Positions 44,308-55,794 of a DNA stretch of 64,000 nt are shown one piece after another. Origin of the DNA: an uncultured Pseudomonadota bacterium (GTDB taxonomy: Bacteria > Pseudomonadota > Gammaproteobacteria > Steroidobacterales > Steroidobacteraceae); NCBI GenBank assembly GCA_903868595.1, contig CAIPVV010000050.1, positions 1-64,000 of the forward strand, written 5' to 3'. The position numbers and the translations under genes were made by a program. How positions within the stretch are numbered: position 1 is the first letter of the stretch; each line of letters opens with the position of its first letter. The notes under the pieces are model-generated. The model had not been told where the DNA came from and did not search any database. It worked only from the letters and a program-made list of their open reading frames with translations.

Positions 44308-45273
44308 ATGGCCGTCAATTTCCTGGATTTCGAACAGCCGATCGCCGAACTCGAAGCCAAGATCGAGGAGCTGGGCCATGTGACTTCCGATTCGGAGGTC
44401 AACATCCAGGACGAGATCGGGCGCCTGCGGGCCAAGAGCCGGCAGCTCACCACCACGATCTTCGCCCAGCTTACCCCCTGGCAGATCACCCAGCTGGCGC
44501 GCCACCCGCAGCGCCCCTATACGCTGGACTACGTGAACATGCTGTGCAGCGATTTCAACGAGCTGCACGGGGATCGCATGTTTGGCGACGACCTGGCCAT
44601 CGTGGGCGGCATTGCGCGCCTGGACGGCCGAGCGATCATGGTGATCGGCCAGCAGAAGGGCCGCGACACGAAGGAGCGCGTACGTCGCAACTACGGCATG
44701 CCCAAGCCCGAGGGCTACCGCAAGGCACTGCGCCTGATGAAGATGGCCGAGCGCTTCGGCATGCCGATCGTGACCTTCATCGACACGCCCGGTGCCTACC
44801 CCGGCGTGAGCAGCGAGGAGCGTGGCCAGAGCGAGGCCATCGCCCGCAACCTCTTCGAGATGGCGTTGCTGCGCGTGCCGATCGTGAGCGTGGTGATCGG
44901 CGAGGGCGGCTCCGGTGGTGCGTTGGCCATCGGCGTGTGCGATCGCCTGGTGATGCTGCAGTATTCGGTCTACTCGGTGATCTCGCCGGAAGGCTGCGCC
45001 TCCATCCTGTGGAAGAGTGCCGACAAGAAGGAGGCCGCGGCCGATGCGATGGGCCTCACCGCCGATCGCCTGGCCAAGCTCGGCCTGGTGGATGAGGTGC
45101 TCAGGGAGCCGCTGGGCGGCGCGCACCGCAATCCGGAGGCGGCGGCGGCCGACGTGAAGGCCTCGCTGCTTCGCCACCTGGAAACCCTCTGCGCGCTGAC
45201 GCCGGAGGCGCTGGTGGCCGAGCGCCAGACGCGCATTGCCGGCTTCGGTGTCTTTACCGACAGCAAGGCCTGA
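44308..45273 (+). CDS. accA: Acetyl-CoA carboxylase carboxyltransferase subunit alpha
   Basis: With AccD transfers carboxyl from carboxybiotin to acetyl-CoA, giving malonyl-CoA for fatty acids. The 321-residue product shows [18 protein letters not shown] at the start, [22 protein letters not shown], the [20 protein letters not shown] segment in pieces, and [11 protein letters not shown] forming the oxyanion region. It follows dnaE at 37 bases and is the usual dnaE-accA neighbour; accD is not in the window. Confidence 0.97.
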   Translation: MAVNFLDFEQPIAELEAKIEELGHVTSDSEVNIQDEIGRLRAKSRQLTTTIFAQLTPWQITQLARHPQRPYTLDYVNMLCSDFNELHGDRMFGDDLAIVGGIARLDGRAIMVIGQQKGRDTKERVRRNYGMPKPEGYRKALRLMKMAERFGMPIVTFIDTPGAYPGVSSEERGQSEAIARNLFEMALLRVPIVSVVIGEGGSGGALAIGVCDRLVMLQYSVYSVISPEGCASILWKSADKKEAAADAMGLTADRLAKLGLVDEVLREPLGGAHRNPEAAAADVKASLLRHLETLCALTPEALVAERQTRIAGFGVFTDSKA

Positions 45274-45286
45274 CCGCGCGGGCGGC

Positions 45287-46681
45287 ATGTCCGGCCCCGC
45301 CTTCCCGGCACCGCCCCGGTGCTTTGACGCGCCGTGGCTGGCGCAGCGCCTGAAGGCGCTGCTGCCGGCCGCCCCCCAACCCCTAAGGCTCTGCGTAGCC
45401 CTCTCCGGCGGCGCTGATTCCACCGCGCTGCTGGCCGCCTTGCAGGCCCTGCGCGACAGCCCCCGTCCGCCGCTGCGCCTGGCCCTGCGCGCCGTGCACG
45501 TCGACCACCACCTGCAGGCCGCCTCCATGGCATTTCGGGCCCAGTGCCGCCGCCTGTGCCAGGCGCTCGGCGTGCCGCTGAGCGTGCGCGACGCGCGCGT
45601 GGGTTCCCTCGCCGGGCGTTCGGTGGAGGAGGCAGCGCGCGAGGCACGCTATCGGCTGCTGGCGGCGGCGCTGCGGCCCGGGGAGGTCCTGCTCACGGCG
45701 CAGCACGCCGAGGACCAGCTGGAGACGGTGCTGTTGCAACTGCTGCGCGGCGGCGGCCTGGCGGGCCTGGCGGGCATGGCCGAGCGCGCGGCGCTGGGCG
45801 CCGGGGAGCTGCTGCGCCCGTTGTTGCCCGTCTCCGGTGCCAGCCTGCGCGCGTACCTGGCGGCGCGCGGCCTTCGATGGATCGAGGATCCCAGCAACGC
45901 GCAGACGCGCTTTGACCGCAACTACCTGCGCTCGCAGGTCCTGCCGCCGCTGCTGGCGCGCTGGCCGGCCGCCGCGCAGACCGTGGCGCGCTCGGCGCGC
46001 CATGCCGCCCAGGCCGATGCGAGCGCGCGCGGCCAGGCCCAGCGGGATGCCGACGCGGCGGCGGACGGGCCGGACCTGGCCTTGACGGTCCTGCGCCGCT
46101 GGGCGCCGGCCCGCCAGCAGGCGGCGCTGCGCGCCTGGATCACGGGGCAGGGCTACGCGGTGCCGGATGAGCGGCGGCTCGCGGAGCTGCTGCGGCTCAT
46201 TGACCTTCGCGAGGACGCGACGCCCCGCGTGCAGTGGGGCAGCGTGCAGGTGCGCCGTCACGCCGGCCGGCTCTGCGTGCAGGCGGTGACGCAGGCGCCG
46301 CCGCCGCCCGCGCCCCAGCACTGGACCTGGCGCAGCCACCGGCGCCTGGTGCTGGCCGGCGGCGGGACGCTGGCGCTGAAGTCGGATCCCTGGGGCGACG
46401 TGGACCTGGCGCGGCTGCCCGCGCAGTTGCTGCTGACGTATCGACTGGGCGGCGAGCGCGTAGCGGGGCCTGCCGGTCACCGCGATGTCAAGTCGCTGTT
46501 GCGCGAGGCAGGCATTCCGGCGTGGCAGCGCGCGCGCGTGCCCTTCGTGTGCGCGCCCAGCGCGGTAGGCAAAGCGCAGGAGGCGCGCTTGCTGGCCATT
46601 GGCGACCTGTGGATCGCCGCGGAACTTCAGCCGGATGGTTTCGATACCCAACGCGGTCGTTTCATCTGGCAGCCACAGTGA
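45287..46681 (+). CDS. tilS: tRNA(Ile)-lysidine synthase
   Basis: Modifies C34 of the CAU-anticodon isoleucine tRNA to lysidine, changing its decoding from Met to Ile. The 464-residue product carries the ATP-pyrophosphatase P-loop LSGGADSTALL (Ser40-Ser45), HVDHHLQAAS, the TAQHAEDQLETVLLQLLRG lysine/ATP site in the N-terminal domain, IEDPSNAQTRFDRNYLR and a C-terminal TilS domain (LLREAGIPAWQRARVPFV). ATG 45287 is 13 bases after accA and preserves the P-loop at its usual distance; an upstream in-frame start lies inside accA. Confidence 0.95.
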   Translation: MSGPAFPAPPRCFDAPWLAQRLKALLPAAPQPLRLCVALSGGADSTALLAALQALRDSPRPPLRLALRAVHVDHHLQAASMAFRAQCRRLCQALGVPLSVRDARVGSLAGRSVEEAAREARYRLLAAALRPGEVLLTAQHAEDQLETVLLQLLRGGGLAGLAGMAERAALGAGELLRPLLPVSGASLRAYLAARGLRWIEDPSNAQTRFDRNYLRSQVLPPLLARWPAAAQTVARSARHAAQADASARGQAQRDADAAADGPDLALTVLRRWAPARQQAALRAWITGQGYAVPDERRLAELLRLIDLREDATPRVQWGSVQVRRHAGRLCVQAVTQAPPPPAPQHWTWRSHRRLVLAGGGTLALKSDPWGDVDLARLPAQLLLTYRLGGERVAGPAGHRDVKSLLREAGIPAWQRARVPFVCAPSAVGKAQEARLLAIGDLWIAAELQPDGFDTQRGRFIWQPQ

Positions 46682-50546
<3,865 letters not shown>

Positions 50547-50571
50547 TAGGGTCTCTGCTAGGCTGGCGCCC

Positions 50572-50940
50572 ATGAAATGGCTCTCCGTCGTGCTGCTGCT
50601 GGTCGTGCTCGGCACGCAGTACCGCCTGTGGATCTCCAACGACGGCGTGCGCGAGGTGGCCCGGCTGCGTGAGGCGGTGGCCACGCAGCGCGCGGAGAAC
50701 GTGCACCTGGCGGATCGCAACCGGCAGCTGGCGGAGGAGGTGCGCGACCTCAAGCAGGGCTTTGCGGCCCTGGAGGAGCGCGCGCGCAGCGACCTGGGCA
50801 TGGTGGCCGGCAACGAGACGTACTTCCAGGTCGTGCCGCCGCAGCCCGGCGCGCTGCCGGCCAAGCCCGTGCCGCCCGGCACGCCGGCGCCCGCCGCCAC
50901 CCCCGCCGGCAGCAACCCGACGCGAACTGCGTCGCGCTAG
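50572..50940 (+). CDS. ftsB: Cell division protein FtsB
   Basis: Small bitopic divisome protein that bridges FtsL and FtsQ. The 122-residue product has one N-terminal membrane helix (about 3-18; LSVVLLLVVLGTQYRLW), then a coiled coil (about 28-68; VREVARLREAVATQRAEN and later heptads) and the family-conserved ERARSDLGMVAGNETYFQ. A Pro/Ala-rich tail (about 92-122) is longer than in E. coli. It lies between eno and ispD, as in most gammaproteobacteria. Confidence 0.93.
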   Translation: MKWLSVVLLLVVLGTQYRLWISNDGVREVARLREAVATQRAENVHLADRNRQLAEEVRDLKQGFAALEERARSDLGMVAGNETYFQVVPPQPGALPAKPVPPGTPAPAATPAGSNPTRTASR

Positions 50941-51641
50941 TGCCCATGCAGTACTGGGTGGTCATGCCGGCGGCCGGTGCAGGCCGGCGCTTTGGCGCCT
51001 CGCTGCCCAAGCAGTACGCCCCGCTGGGCGGCCGCACCGTGATCCAATGGGCCCTGGCCCCCTTCGTCGCCGATCCGCGCTGCCAGGGCATCATGGTGGC
51101 GCTCGCGGCGGAGGATACGTACTGGCCGGCGATTGCGCCGCAGGGCGCCTGCGGCCGGGTGCGCGCGACGCGGGGCGGGGCGGAGCGCTGCGACTCGGTG
51201 TTGCGCGGCCTGGCCGCGCTGGGCGCGCAGCCGCAGGACTGGGTCCTGGTGCACGACGCGGCCCGACCCTGCCTCTCGGGGGCGGAGCTGGATCGCCTGG
51301 TGGAGCATCTTGCGCTGCATCCGGTCGGCGGGCTGCTGGCCGTACCGCTGGCCGATACCCTCAAGCGCGCCGGCGCCGGCGGGGAGGTTGCCGCCACCGT
51401 GCCGCGCGCGGGCCTGTGGCGGGCGCTCACACCGCAGATGTTCCGCCACGGCGCCCTGGCGCAGGCGCTGGAGCGCGCGGCGCAGCGCGGCGAGCAACCC
51501 ACCGACGAAGCCCAGGCCATGGAGCTGGCCGGCCATGCGCCGGTGCTCGTGGAGGGTTCGTTGCAGAACATCAAGGTCACCACTGCAGAGGACCTGGCGC
51601 TGGCCGAGGTCATCCTGCGCAGCCGGGAGCAACACACGTGA
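50940..51641 (+). CDS. ispD: 2-C-methyl-D-erythritol 4-phosphate cytidylyltransferase
   Basis: Third step of the MEP pathway: attaches CMP to methylerythritol phosphate. The 233-residue product starts with the CTP-binding [13 protein letters not shown], followed by KQYAPLGGRTVI, GGAERCDSVLRGL, VLVHDAARPCLS and TDEAQAMELAG. The start is GTG 50940, sharing a base with the ftsB stop (TAGTG); ATG 50946, two codons further, is equally possible. It overlaps ispF by four bases and, with it, forms an isoprenoid pair. Confidence 0.95.
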   Translation: MPMQYWVVMPAAGAGRRFGASLPKQYAPLGGRTVIQWALAPFVADPRCQGIMVALAAEDTYWPAIAPQGACGRVRATRGGAERCDSVLRGLAALGAQPQDWVLVHDAARPCLSGAELDRLVEHLALHPVGGLLAVPLADTLKRAGAGGEVAATVPRAGLWRALTPQMFRHGALAQALERAAQRGEQPTDEAQAMELAGHAPVLVEGSLQNIKVTTAEDLALAEVILRSREQHT

Positions 51642-52132
51642 ACATCCGCGTAGGTACGGGGTTTGACGCACATGCCTTCGGGCCCGGCGACAGCGTGGCG
51701 CTGGGCGGCGTGCGCATCGCGCACTCCCACGGCGTGGTGGCGCACTCGGACGGGGACGTGATCCTGCATGCGCTGTGCGACGCGCTGCTGGGGGCGGCGG
51801 GGCTGGGGGACATCGGCCAGCACTTCCCGGATACCGACCTGCGCTGGAAGGGCGTGGCGAGCGAGCGCTTCGTCACGGCGGTGCGGGAGATGCTGAGGCA
51901 GCACGGCTACGTCGTGGGCAACGTGGACCTGACGCTGCTGGCGCAGGCGCCGCGGATCTCGGCCCATCGCGAGGCCATCCGCGAGAACGTGGCGCGGCTG
52001 CTGGGGCTGGAGGCGACGGGCGTGAACCTCAAGGCCACGACCACCGAGTACCTGGGGTTCATCGGCCGGGCCGAGGGGCTGGCGGCGCTGGCCACCGTGC
52101 TGATTGAGCGGATCGCGGCGCCCTCGACCTGA
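51638..52132 (+). CDS. ispF: 2-C-methyl-D-erythritol 2,4-cyclodiphosphate synthase
   Basis: Fifth step of the MEP pathway. The 164-residue product carries VGTGFDAHAFGPG (metal-binding Asp and His), HSHGVVAHSDGDVILHALCDALLGA, DIGQHFPDTD and the C-terminal TTTEYLGFIGRAEGLAALA with the substrate-binding Thr/Glu. The start is GTG 51638 overlapping the ispD stop (GTGA). The family-typical follow-up gene truD is missing; instead smrA converges on it. Confidence 0.97.
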   Translation: MNIRVGTGFDAHAFGPGDSVALGGVRIAHSHGVVAHSDGDVILHALCDALLGAAGLGDIGQHFPDTDLRWKGVASERFVTAVREMLRQHGYVVGNVDLTLLAQAPRISAHREAIRENVARLLGLEATGVNLKATTTEYLGFIGRAEGLAALATVLIERIAAPST

Positions 52133-52172
52133 AGCCCGGGCGAGGGGGCTCGCACGCCCACCGTGCCGCGCG

Positions 52173-52190
52173 GCCGCCGCTGTTGGCGGC
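52173..52190. terminator. Hairpin between convergent ispF and smrA
   Basis: GCCGCC (52173-52178) pairs with GGCGGC (52185-52190) around a 6-base loop in the gap between stop codons. No T tract. Confidence 0.35.
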
Positions 52191-52201
52191 GACCGGGGCG
52201 C

Positions 52202-52777
52202 TCAGCGAGTACCGCTGCGGCGCCGGTTGGCCAGCAGCACCAGTGCGGCACCGGCGCCGCCGTCCACCTCCCGGGCACTGGCAAACGCGAGCACCGCATC
52301 GACGCGCTGCAGGTAGCCGTTGACCAGGATCTTCAGCACCGGGCCGCGGTTGCCGGAGCGCAATCCCTTGCCGTGCACGATGCGCAGCACCCGCAGCTCC
52401 CGCGTGAGGGCCTCGCCCAGGAAGGCGGCCAGCTCGGCCTCGGCCTGCAGCACGGTCAGCCCGTGCAGGTCCAGCTCCGCCTCCACGCGGTACTGGCCGC
52501 TGCGCAGGCGGCGAAACACCTGCTCCGGCACGCCGTCGCGCCGGTACAGCAGCTCCTCGCCGCTTTCCACCACCGGCGCCAGAGGCTGGCGCAGGTCCGC
52601 CAGGCTCTCGGCGAGCACGGCGAGGCGATCGGCGCGGGTAAAGCGCGCACGCGGGCGCGGCAACGGCTTGGCGGGCGCATGCCGGGCCTCCAGTCCCAGG
52701 CGCCGCACGCCGCGCATGGCCTCGCGAAACAACGCCAGTTCCGCATCACGTCTGTCCTCCCCGTCACCCGTCGCCAT
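52202..52777 (-). CDS. smrA: Smr domain protein, probable endonuclease SmrA
   Basis: A 191-residue protein with an N-terminal charged part and a C-terminal Smr (small MutS-related) domain: the LDLHG motif (VEAELDLHGLTV, about 110) and HGKG in RIVHGKGLRSGNRG (about 140), which form the nicking-endonuclease site in MutS2/Smr proteins. The stand-alone arrangement matches gammaproteobacterial SmrA (YdaL). Predicted to be cytoplasmic. It is on the opposite strand to its neighbours, in the place where truD is often found. Confidence 0.9.
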   Translation of the reverse strand: MATGDGEDRRDAELALFREAMRGVRRLGLEARHAPAKPLPRPRARFTRADRLAVLAESLADLRQPLAPVVESGEELLYRRDGVPEQVFRRLRSGQYRVEAELDLHGLTVLQAEAELAAFLGEALTRELRVLRIVHGKGLRSGNRGPVLKILVNGYLQRVDAVLAFASAREVDGGAGAALVLLANRRRSGTR

Positions 52778-52808
52778 CCGCTGCGTCCTCCCGGACTGTT
52801 CATGAGGC

Positions 52809-52828
52809 CTTAGAGCGCTGAGTTTTTT
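52809..52828 (+). terminator. Small terminator-like hairpin upstream of surE
   Basis: CTTAG (52809-52813) pairs with CTGAG (52818-52822, one G-T pair) around an AGCG loop, followed by six T residues. It reads in the plus direction, 38 bases before surE, so it could stop transcription running from ispF antisense through smrA. Just after it is an A/T-rich stretch (TATATT at 52831-52836) that might be the surE -10. Confidence 0.35.
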
Positions 52829-52866
52829 AGTATATTTAGCTCTCGATCCTTTGGCTTAGTCTCTCC

Positions 52867-53625
52867 ATGAAGATCCTTGTAAGCAACGACGACGGCTACC
52901 GCGCCGAGGGTATCGTGCGGCTCAACGACGCCCTGCGACCCTTGGGCCGTACGACTGTCGTTGCGCCCGACCGTAACCGCAGCGGCGCCAGCAACTCCTT
53001 GACGCTGGACGTGCCGCTTCGCGTGTTCGAGTCCGAGCCGGGCGTGCACTACGTGGCCGGCGGTACGCCGACCGACTGCGTGCACCTGGCGATCTCCGGC
53101 TACTTCGACTTCGAGTTCGACATCGTCTGCGCGGGCATCAACGACGGGGCGAACCTGGGGGACGACACGCTGTACTCCGGTACCGTGGCCGCCGCGATCG
53201 AGGGCCGCTTCCTGGGGCTGCCCACCGTGGCCTTCTCGCTGTGCACCGAGGCCGGCGGCCCGCGCCACTTCGACAGCGCGGCGCGCATTGCGCACGACCT
53301 GGTGACGCGCCTGGCGCAGGCGCCCCTGGAGCGGGGCTTTACGCTCAACGTGAACATTCCGGACCTGCCGTTTGAGCAGATCAAGGGCATCGTGGCCACG
53401 CGCCTGGGGGGCCGCCACCGCTCCGAGCCGAGCATCCCGATCGAGGATCCGCGGGGCCGGCGCATGTACTGGATCGGGCCGGCCGGCGAGGGGCAGGACG
53501 CGGGGGAGGGCACGGACTTCGATGCCATCGCCCGCGGCTACGTGTCCGTGACGCCGCTGCAGGTCGACCTTACGCGCCACTCGGCGCTCGATACCGTTAG
53601 CCGCTGGCTCAAACCGCTCAACTGA
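52867..53625 (+). CDS. surE: 5'/3'-nucleotidase SurE
   Basis: Nucleoside monophosphate phosphatase associated with stationary-phase survival. The 252-residue product begins [19 protein letters not shown] (metal-binding Asp8 and Asp9), then [26 protein letters not shown] and [21 protein letters not shown], all diagnostic. The stop overlaps the pcm start (TGATG), the common surE-pcm pairing; the usual next genes nlpD and rpoS are absent. Confidence 0.97.
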   Translation: MKILVSNDDGYRAEGIVRLNDALRPLGRTTVVAPDRNRSGASNSLTLDVPLRVFESEPGVHYVAGGTPTDCVHLAISGYFDFEFDIVCAGINDGANLGDDTLYSGTVAAAIEGRFLGLPTVAFSLCTEAGGPRHFDSAARIAHDLVTRLAQAPLERGFTLNVNIPDLPFEQIKGIVATRLGGRHRSEPSIPIEDPRGRRMYWIGPAGEGQDAGEGTDFDAIARGYVSVTPLQVDLTRHSALDTVSRWLKPLN

Positions 53626-54290
53626 TGAACCGACCCATAAGCCATACCGGCATCGGCATGACCTCTGCCCGCACCCGGGACCGCCTGGTGCAGCGCCTGC
53701 GCGAGCAGGGCATTACGGACCTGCGGGTGCTGGAGCGCGTGCGCGTGCTGCCACGCCACATCTTCGTCGACGAGGCGCTGTCCAGCCGCGCCTACGAGGA
53801 CACGGCCCTGCCGATCGGCTGGGGCCAGACCATCTCCCAGCCGTTCATCGTGGCGCGGATGACCGAGGCCCTGCTGGCTGGCGGCCCGCTGGGCAAGGTG
53901 CTGGAGATCGGCACCGGCTGCGGCTACCAGACGGCCATGCTCGCGCCCTTTGCCGAGAAGATCTTCTCGATCGAGCGCGTGGAGCCGCTGCTGCTGAAGG
54001 CCAAGGAGCGGGCCAAGGAGCTGGAGATCCGCAACGTGCGCTTTCGCCACGGCGACGGCATGAAGGGCTGGCCGACGCAGGCCCCGTTCGACGGCATCAT
54101 CGCGGCGGCCGCGCCGCTCACGATGCCTGAGGCCCTCGTGCAACAGTTGGCGCCGGGCGGACGGCTGATCGTGCCCGTCGGGCCGGAAGGGCAACAGCAG
54201 CTGATCCGGCTCACGCGCCGCGAGAGCGGCATCCATCGCGAGGTCCTGGGGCCGGTCGCGTTCGTGCCGCTGCTGGGTGGAATGGCCTGA
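53625..54290 (+). CDS. pcm: Protein-L-isoaspartate O-methyltransferase
   Basis: Repairs isoaspartyl residues in aged proteins by SAM-dependent methylation. The 221-residue product has the SAM-binding motif [15 protein letters not shown], the substrate-side [19 protein letters not shown], post-[10 protein letters not shown] and [17 protein letters not shown]. It starts on the surE stop. A short G/C hairpin (CCCCGG/CTGGGG, with one G-T pair, in 54299-54315) lies just after the stop and may mark the transcript end. Confidence 0.97.
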   Translation: MNRPISHTGIGMTSARTRDRLVQRLREQGITDLRVLERVRVLPRHIFVDEALSSRAYEDTALPIGWGQTISQPFIVARMTEALLAGGPLGKVLEIGTGCGYQTAMLAPFAEKIFSIERVEPLLLKAKERAKELEIRNVRFRHGDGMKGWPTQAPFDGIIAAAAPLTMPEALVQQLAPGGRLIVPVGPEGQQQLIRLTRRESGIHREVLGPVAFVPLLGGMA

Positions 54291-54840
54291 TCGGCCGTGC
54301 CCCGGCTGCCTGGGGAACAACACCCGTTGCAGCGCCAAGAGTCCGGCTACAAAAAGATCCATTTTGGCGGTAATTAGCCCTGCTTCCGAGACGCCACGGA
54401 ACGATTCGATAAGGACATAATCGAGACGCTCGCGGCTCGTAAAAAAATCTTGTCAGTCCTGATCTGTCATGGTTTGATCTGCCTCGCCGGAGATAAACCG
54501 GCCGGTACCTGCCGGGGGGAAAAGAGCAGGCTCACCGCAAGAAGACACAGGCTGCAGCGAAGTTAGGAACGGTCCCAACAAAAGCAAGAATCGAGTCGAT
54601 AAAAAAACAACAAAAACCGGTTTGCCATTTGTTCGAGCCTGTCAGCTTCGAATGGCTGGTTGGTTGAAGAACAACGACTTCTCTCCCTGTGTCTTCTTTC
54701 GGTGGGCTTGAATAAAGCCCACCCGTTCCTTCCCTCCCCGATCCTCCCGTTGCTCGCCGATCCCGCCCGCTGCGCCTCGCGGCGTCGCCGCCGTGCGCGC
54801 CCTCGCGCGGTACGGCAGGGCAGGCACGACGTTCAGGCAA
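54291..54840. other. 550-base A/T-richer region between convergent genes, candidate ncRNA locus
   Basis: pcm (plus) and fkpA (minus) converge on this gap, so it need not hold promoters for either. The stretch 54360-54680 is visibly richer in A/T than the rest of the window and contains A-runs (for example at 54450-54456 and 54600-54607), two short palindromes (ACCGGCCGGT at 54497-54506; AAACCGGTTT at 54614-54623) and a 9-bp hairpin (54701-54723). No open frame here has family-like sequence. It may encode a structured RNA or be a scar of past insertion; I cannot tell which. Confidence 0.4.
54701..54723. repeat. Perfect 9-bp hairpin
   Basis: GGTGGGCTT (54701-54709) pairs with AAGCCCACC (54715-54723) around a GAATA loop. 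It is flanked by pyrimidine-rich sequence but no T tract, and read on either strand it is not a classical terminator. Confidence 0.75.
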
Positions 54841-54841
54841 T

Positions 54842-54874
54842 AAAAAACCCCCGCTGCGCAGGACGCCGCGGGGG
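54842..54874 (-). terminator. Rho-independent terminator of the FKBP gene
   Basis: On the minus strand CCCCCGC (54874-54868) pairs with GCGGGGG (54854-54848) with additional pairing in the loop, followed by TTTTTT (54847-54842). It lies about 30 bases past the stop codon. Confidence 0.88.
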
Positions 54875-54904
54875 TCCTGGGCCTTGCGGCCCGGCGCCAG
54901 GCCC

Positions 54905-55627
54905 TTACGGGTGGTTGGGCGCCGGCGGGGCAGCGGCAGCGGCAGCGGCGTCGGCCTTGCCGATCTCCAGCAGCTCGATGTCGAACACCAGGGTTGCGCC
55001 ACCCCGCATCTGCGGCGGGCGTCCCTCGTCACCGTAGGCCAGCTCCGGCGGGCAGATGATCTGCGCCTTGCCGCCGACCTTCAGCAGCTGCACGGCCTCC
55101 GTCCAGCACGGGATCACGCCGTTGAGCGGGAACGTCGCCGGCTCGTTGCGCTTGATCGAGCTGTCGAAGACCTTGCCGTCCACGAAGCGGCCTTCGTAGT
55201 TGACCTTGACCTGGTCGTTGGCGGTGGGGCTCGCGCCCGTGCCGGCCTTGACCGTCTTGATCACCAGGCCGCTGGCGGTCTTGGTGGCATCCTTCTCGGT
55301 GGCAGCCTTGGCGAGGTAGGCGGCCCCGGCGGCCTTCTCCTTCGTCGCCGCTTCGGCCACGCGCTTTTGCTGCAGCTCCTGCAGCTTGGGCACGTACTTC
55401 TCCAGCTCGTCCGTGGAAGCCTTGTCCTGGGCGCCATCGGCCAGGCCGGCCTTGACCATCTCCAGCTCCTTGGCGCTGAAGTTGAACGACTGGATGCTGC
55501 GGCTCAGCATGACGCCGAGGTTGTAGAGGGTCTTGTCTTCTTCGGTCTTCGGGGCCTGCTGGGCAGCCTCAGCACAGCTGGCGAGGACAAGGCAGGACAC
55601 CACGAGTAAAAAAGCATTGCGACGCAT
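54905..55627 (-). CDS. fkpA: FKBP-type peptidyl-prolyl isomerase lipoprotein (FkpA/Mip-like)
   Basis: Envelope proline isomerase and chaperone. The 240-residue precursor has a signal peptide ending in the lipobox LASC (Cys18), an N-terminal helical dimerisation domain (about 28-110; YNLGVMLSRSIQSFNFSAKELEM), then an FKBP domain (about 118-225) with VKVNYEGRFVDGKVFDSS, PATFPLNGVIPCWTEAVQLLKVG and PPELAYGDEG, and an Ala/Pro tail. The layout matches FkpA/Mip. Unlike E. coli FkpA it is probably membrane-anchored by lipid. It has its own terminator. Confidence 0.9.
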   Translation of the reverse strand: MRRNAFLLVVSCLVLASCAEAAQQAPKTEEDKTLYNLGVMLSRSIQSFNFSAKELEMVKAGLADGAQDKASTDELEKYVPKLQELQQKRVAEAATKEKAAGAAYLAKAATEKDATKTASGLVIKTVKAGTGASPTANDQVKVNYEGRFVDGKVFDSSIKRNEPATFPLNGVIPCWTEAVQLLKVGGKAQIICPPELAYGDEGRPPQMRGGATLVFDIELLEIGKADAAAAAAAPPAPNHP

Positions 55628-55794
55628 GCGGACTCCGCGTTGGTTTGGAGCCGGCTAGTCTAGCCGCTGGCGCGCGGCCGTGCTTTCGCATCCGCGGATC
55701 CGGCGGCTGGCCGGCCGCAGGAGCGTGCCGTGGGCGCAAGGTCGCGGCGCAAATCCCGGGCCGGCAGGCCGGCCCGGGGAGGGCGGCCCCGGGG

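Noticed and set aside
54480-54560. Riboswitch-like segment (ACCGGCCGGTACC with following G/A-rich stretch)
   Set aside because: It lies between convergent genes, upstream of neither, and does not reproduce the conserved core of any riboswitch class I know.
54630-54640. GTTCGAGCC resembling a tRNA T-loop
   Set aside because: The flanking bases do not pair into a T-stem and no acceptor or anticodon arm is found nearby.
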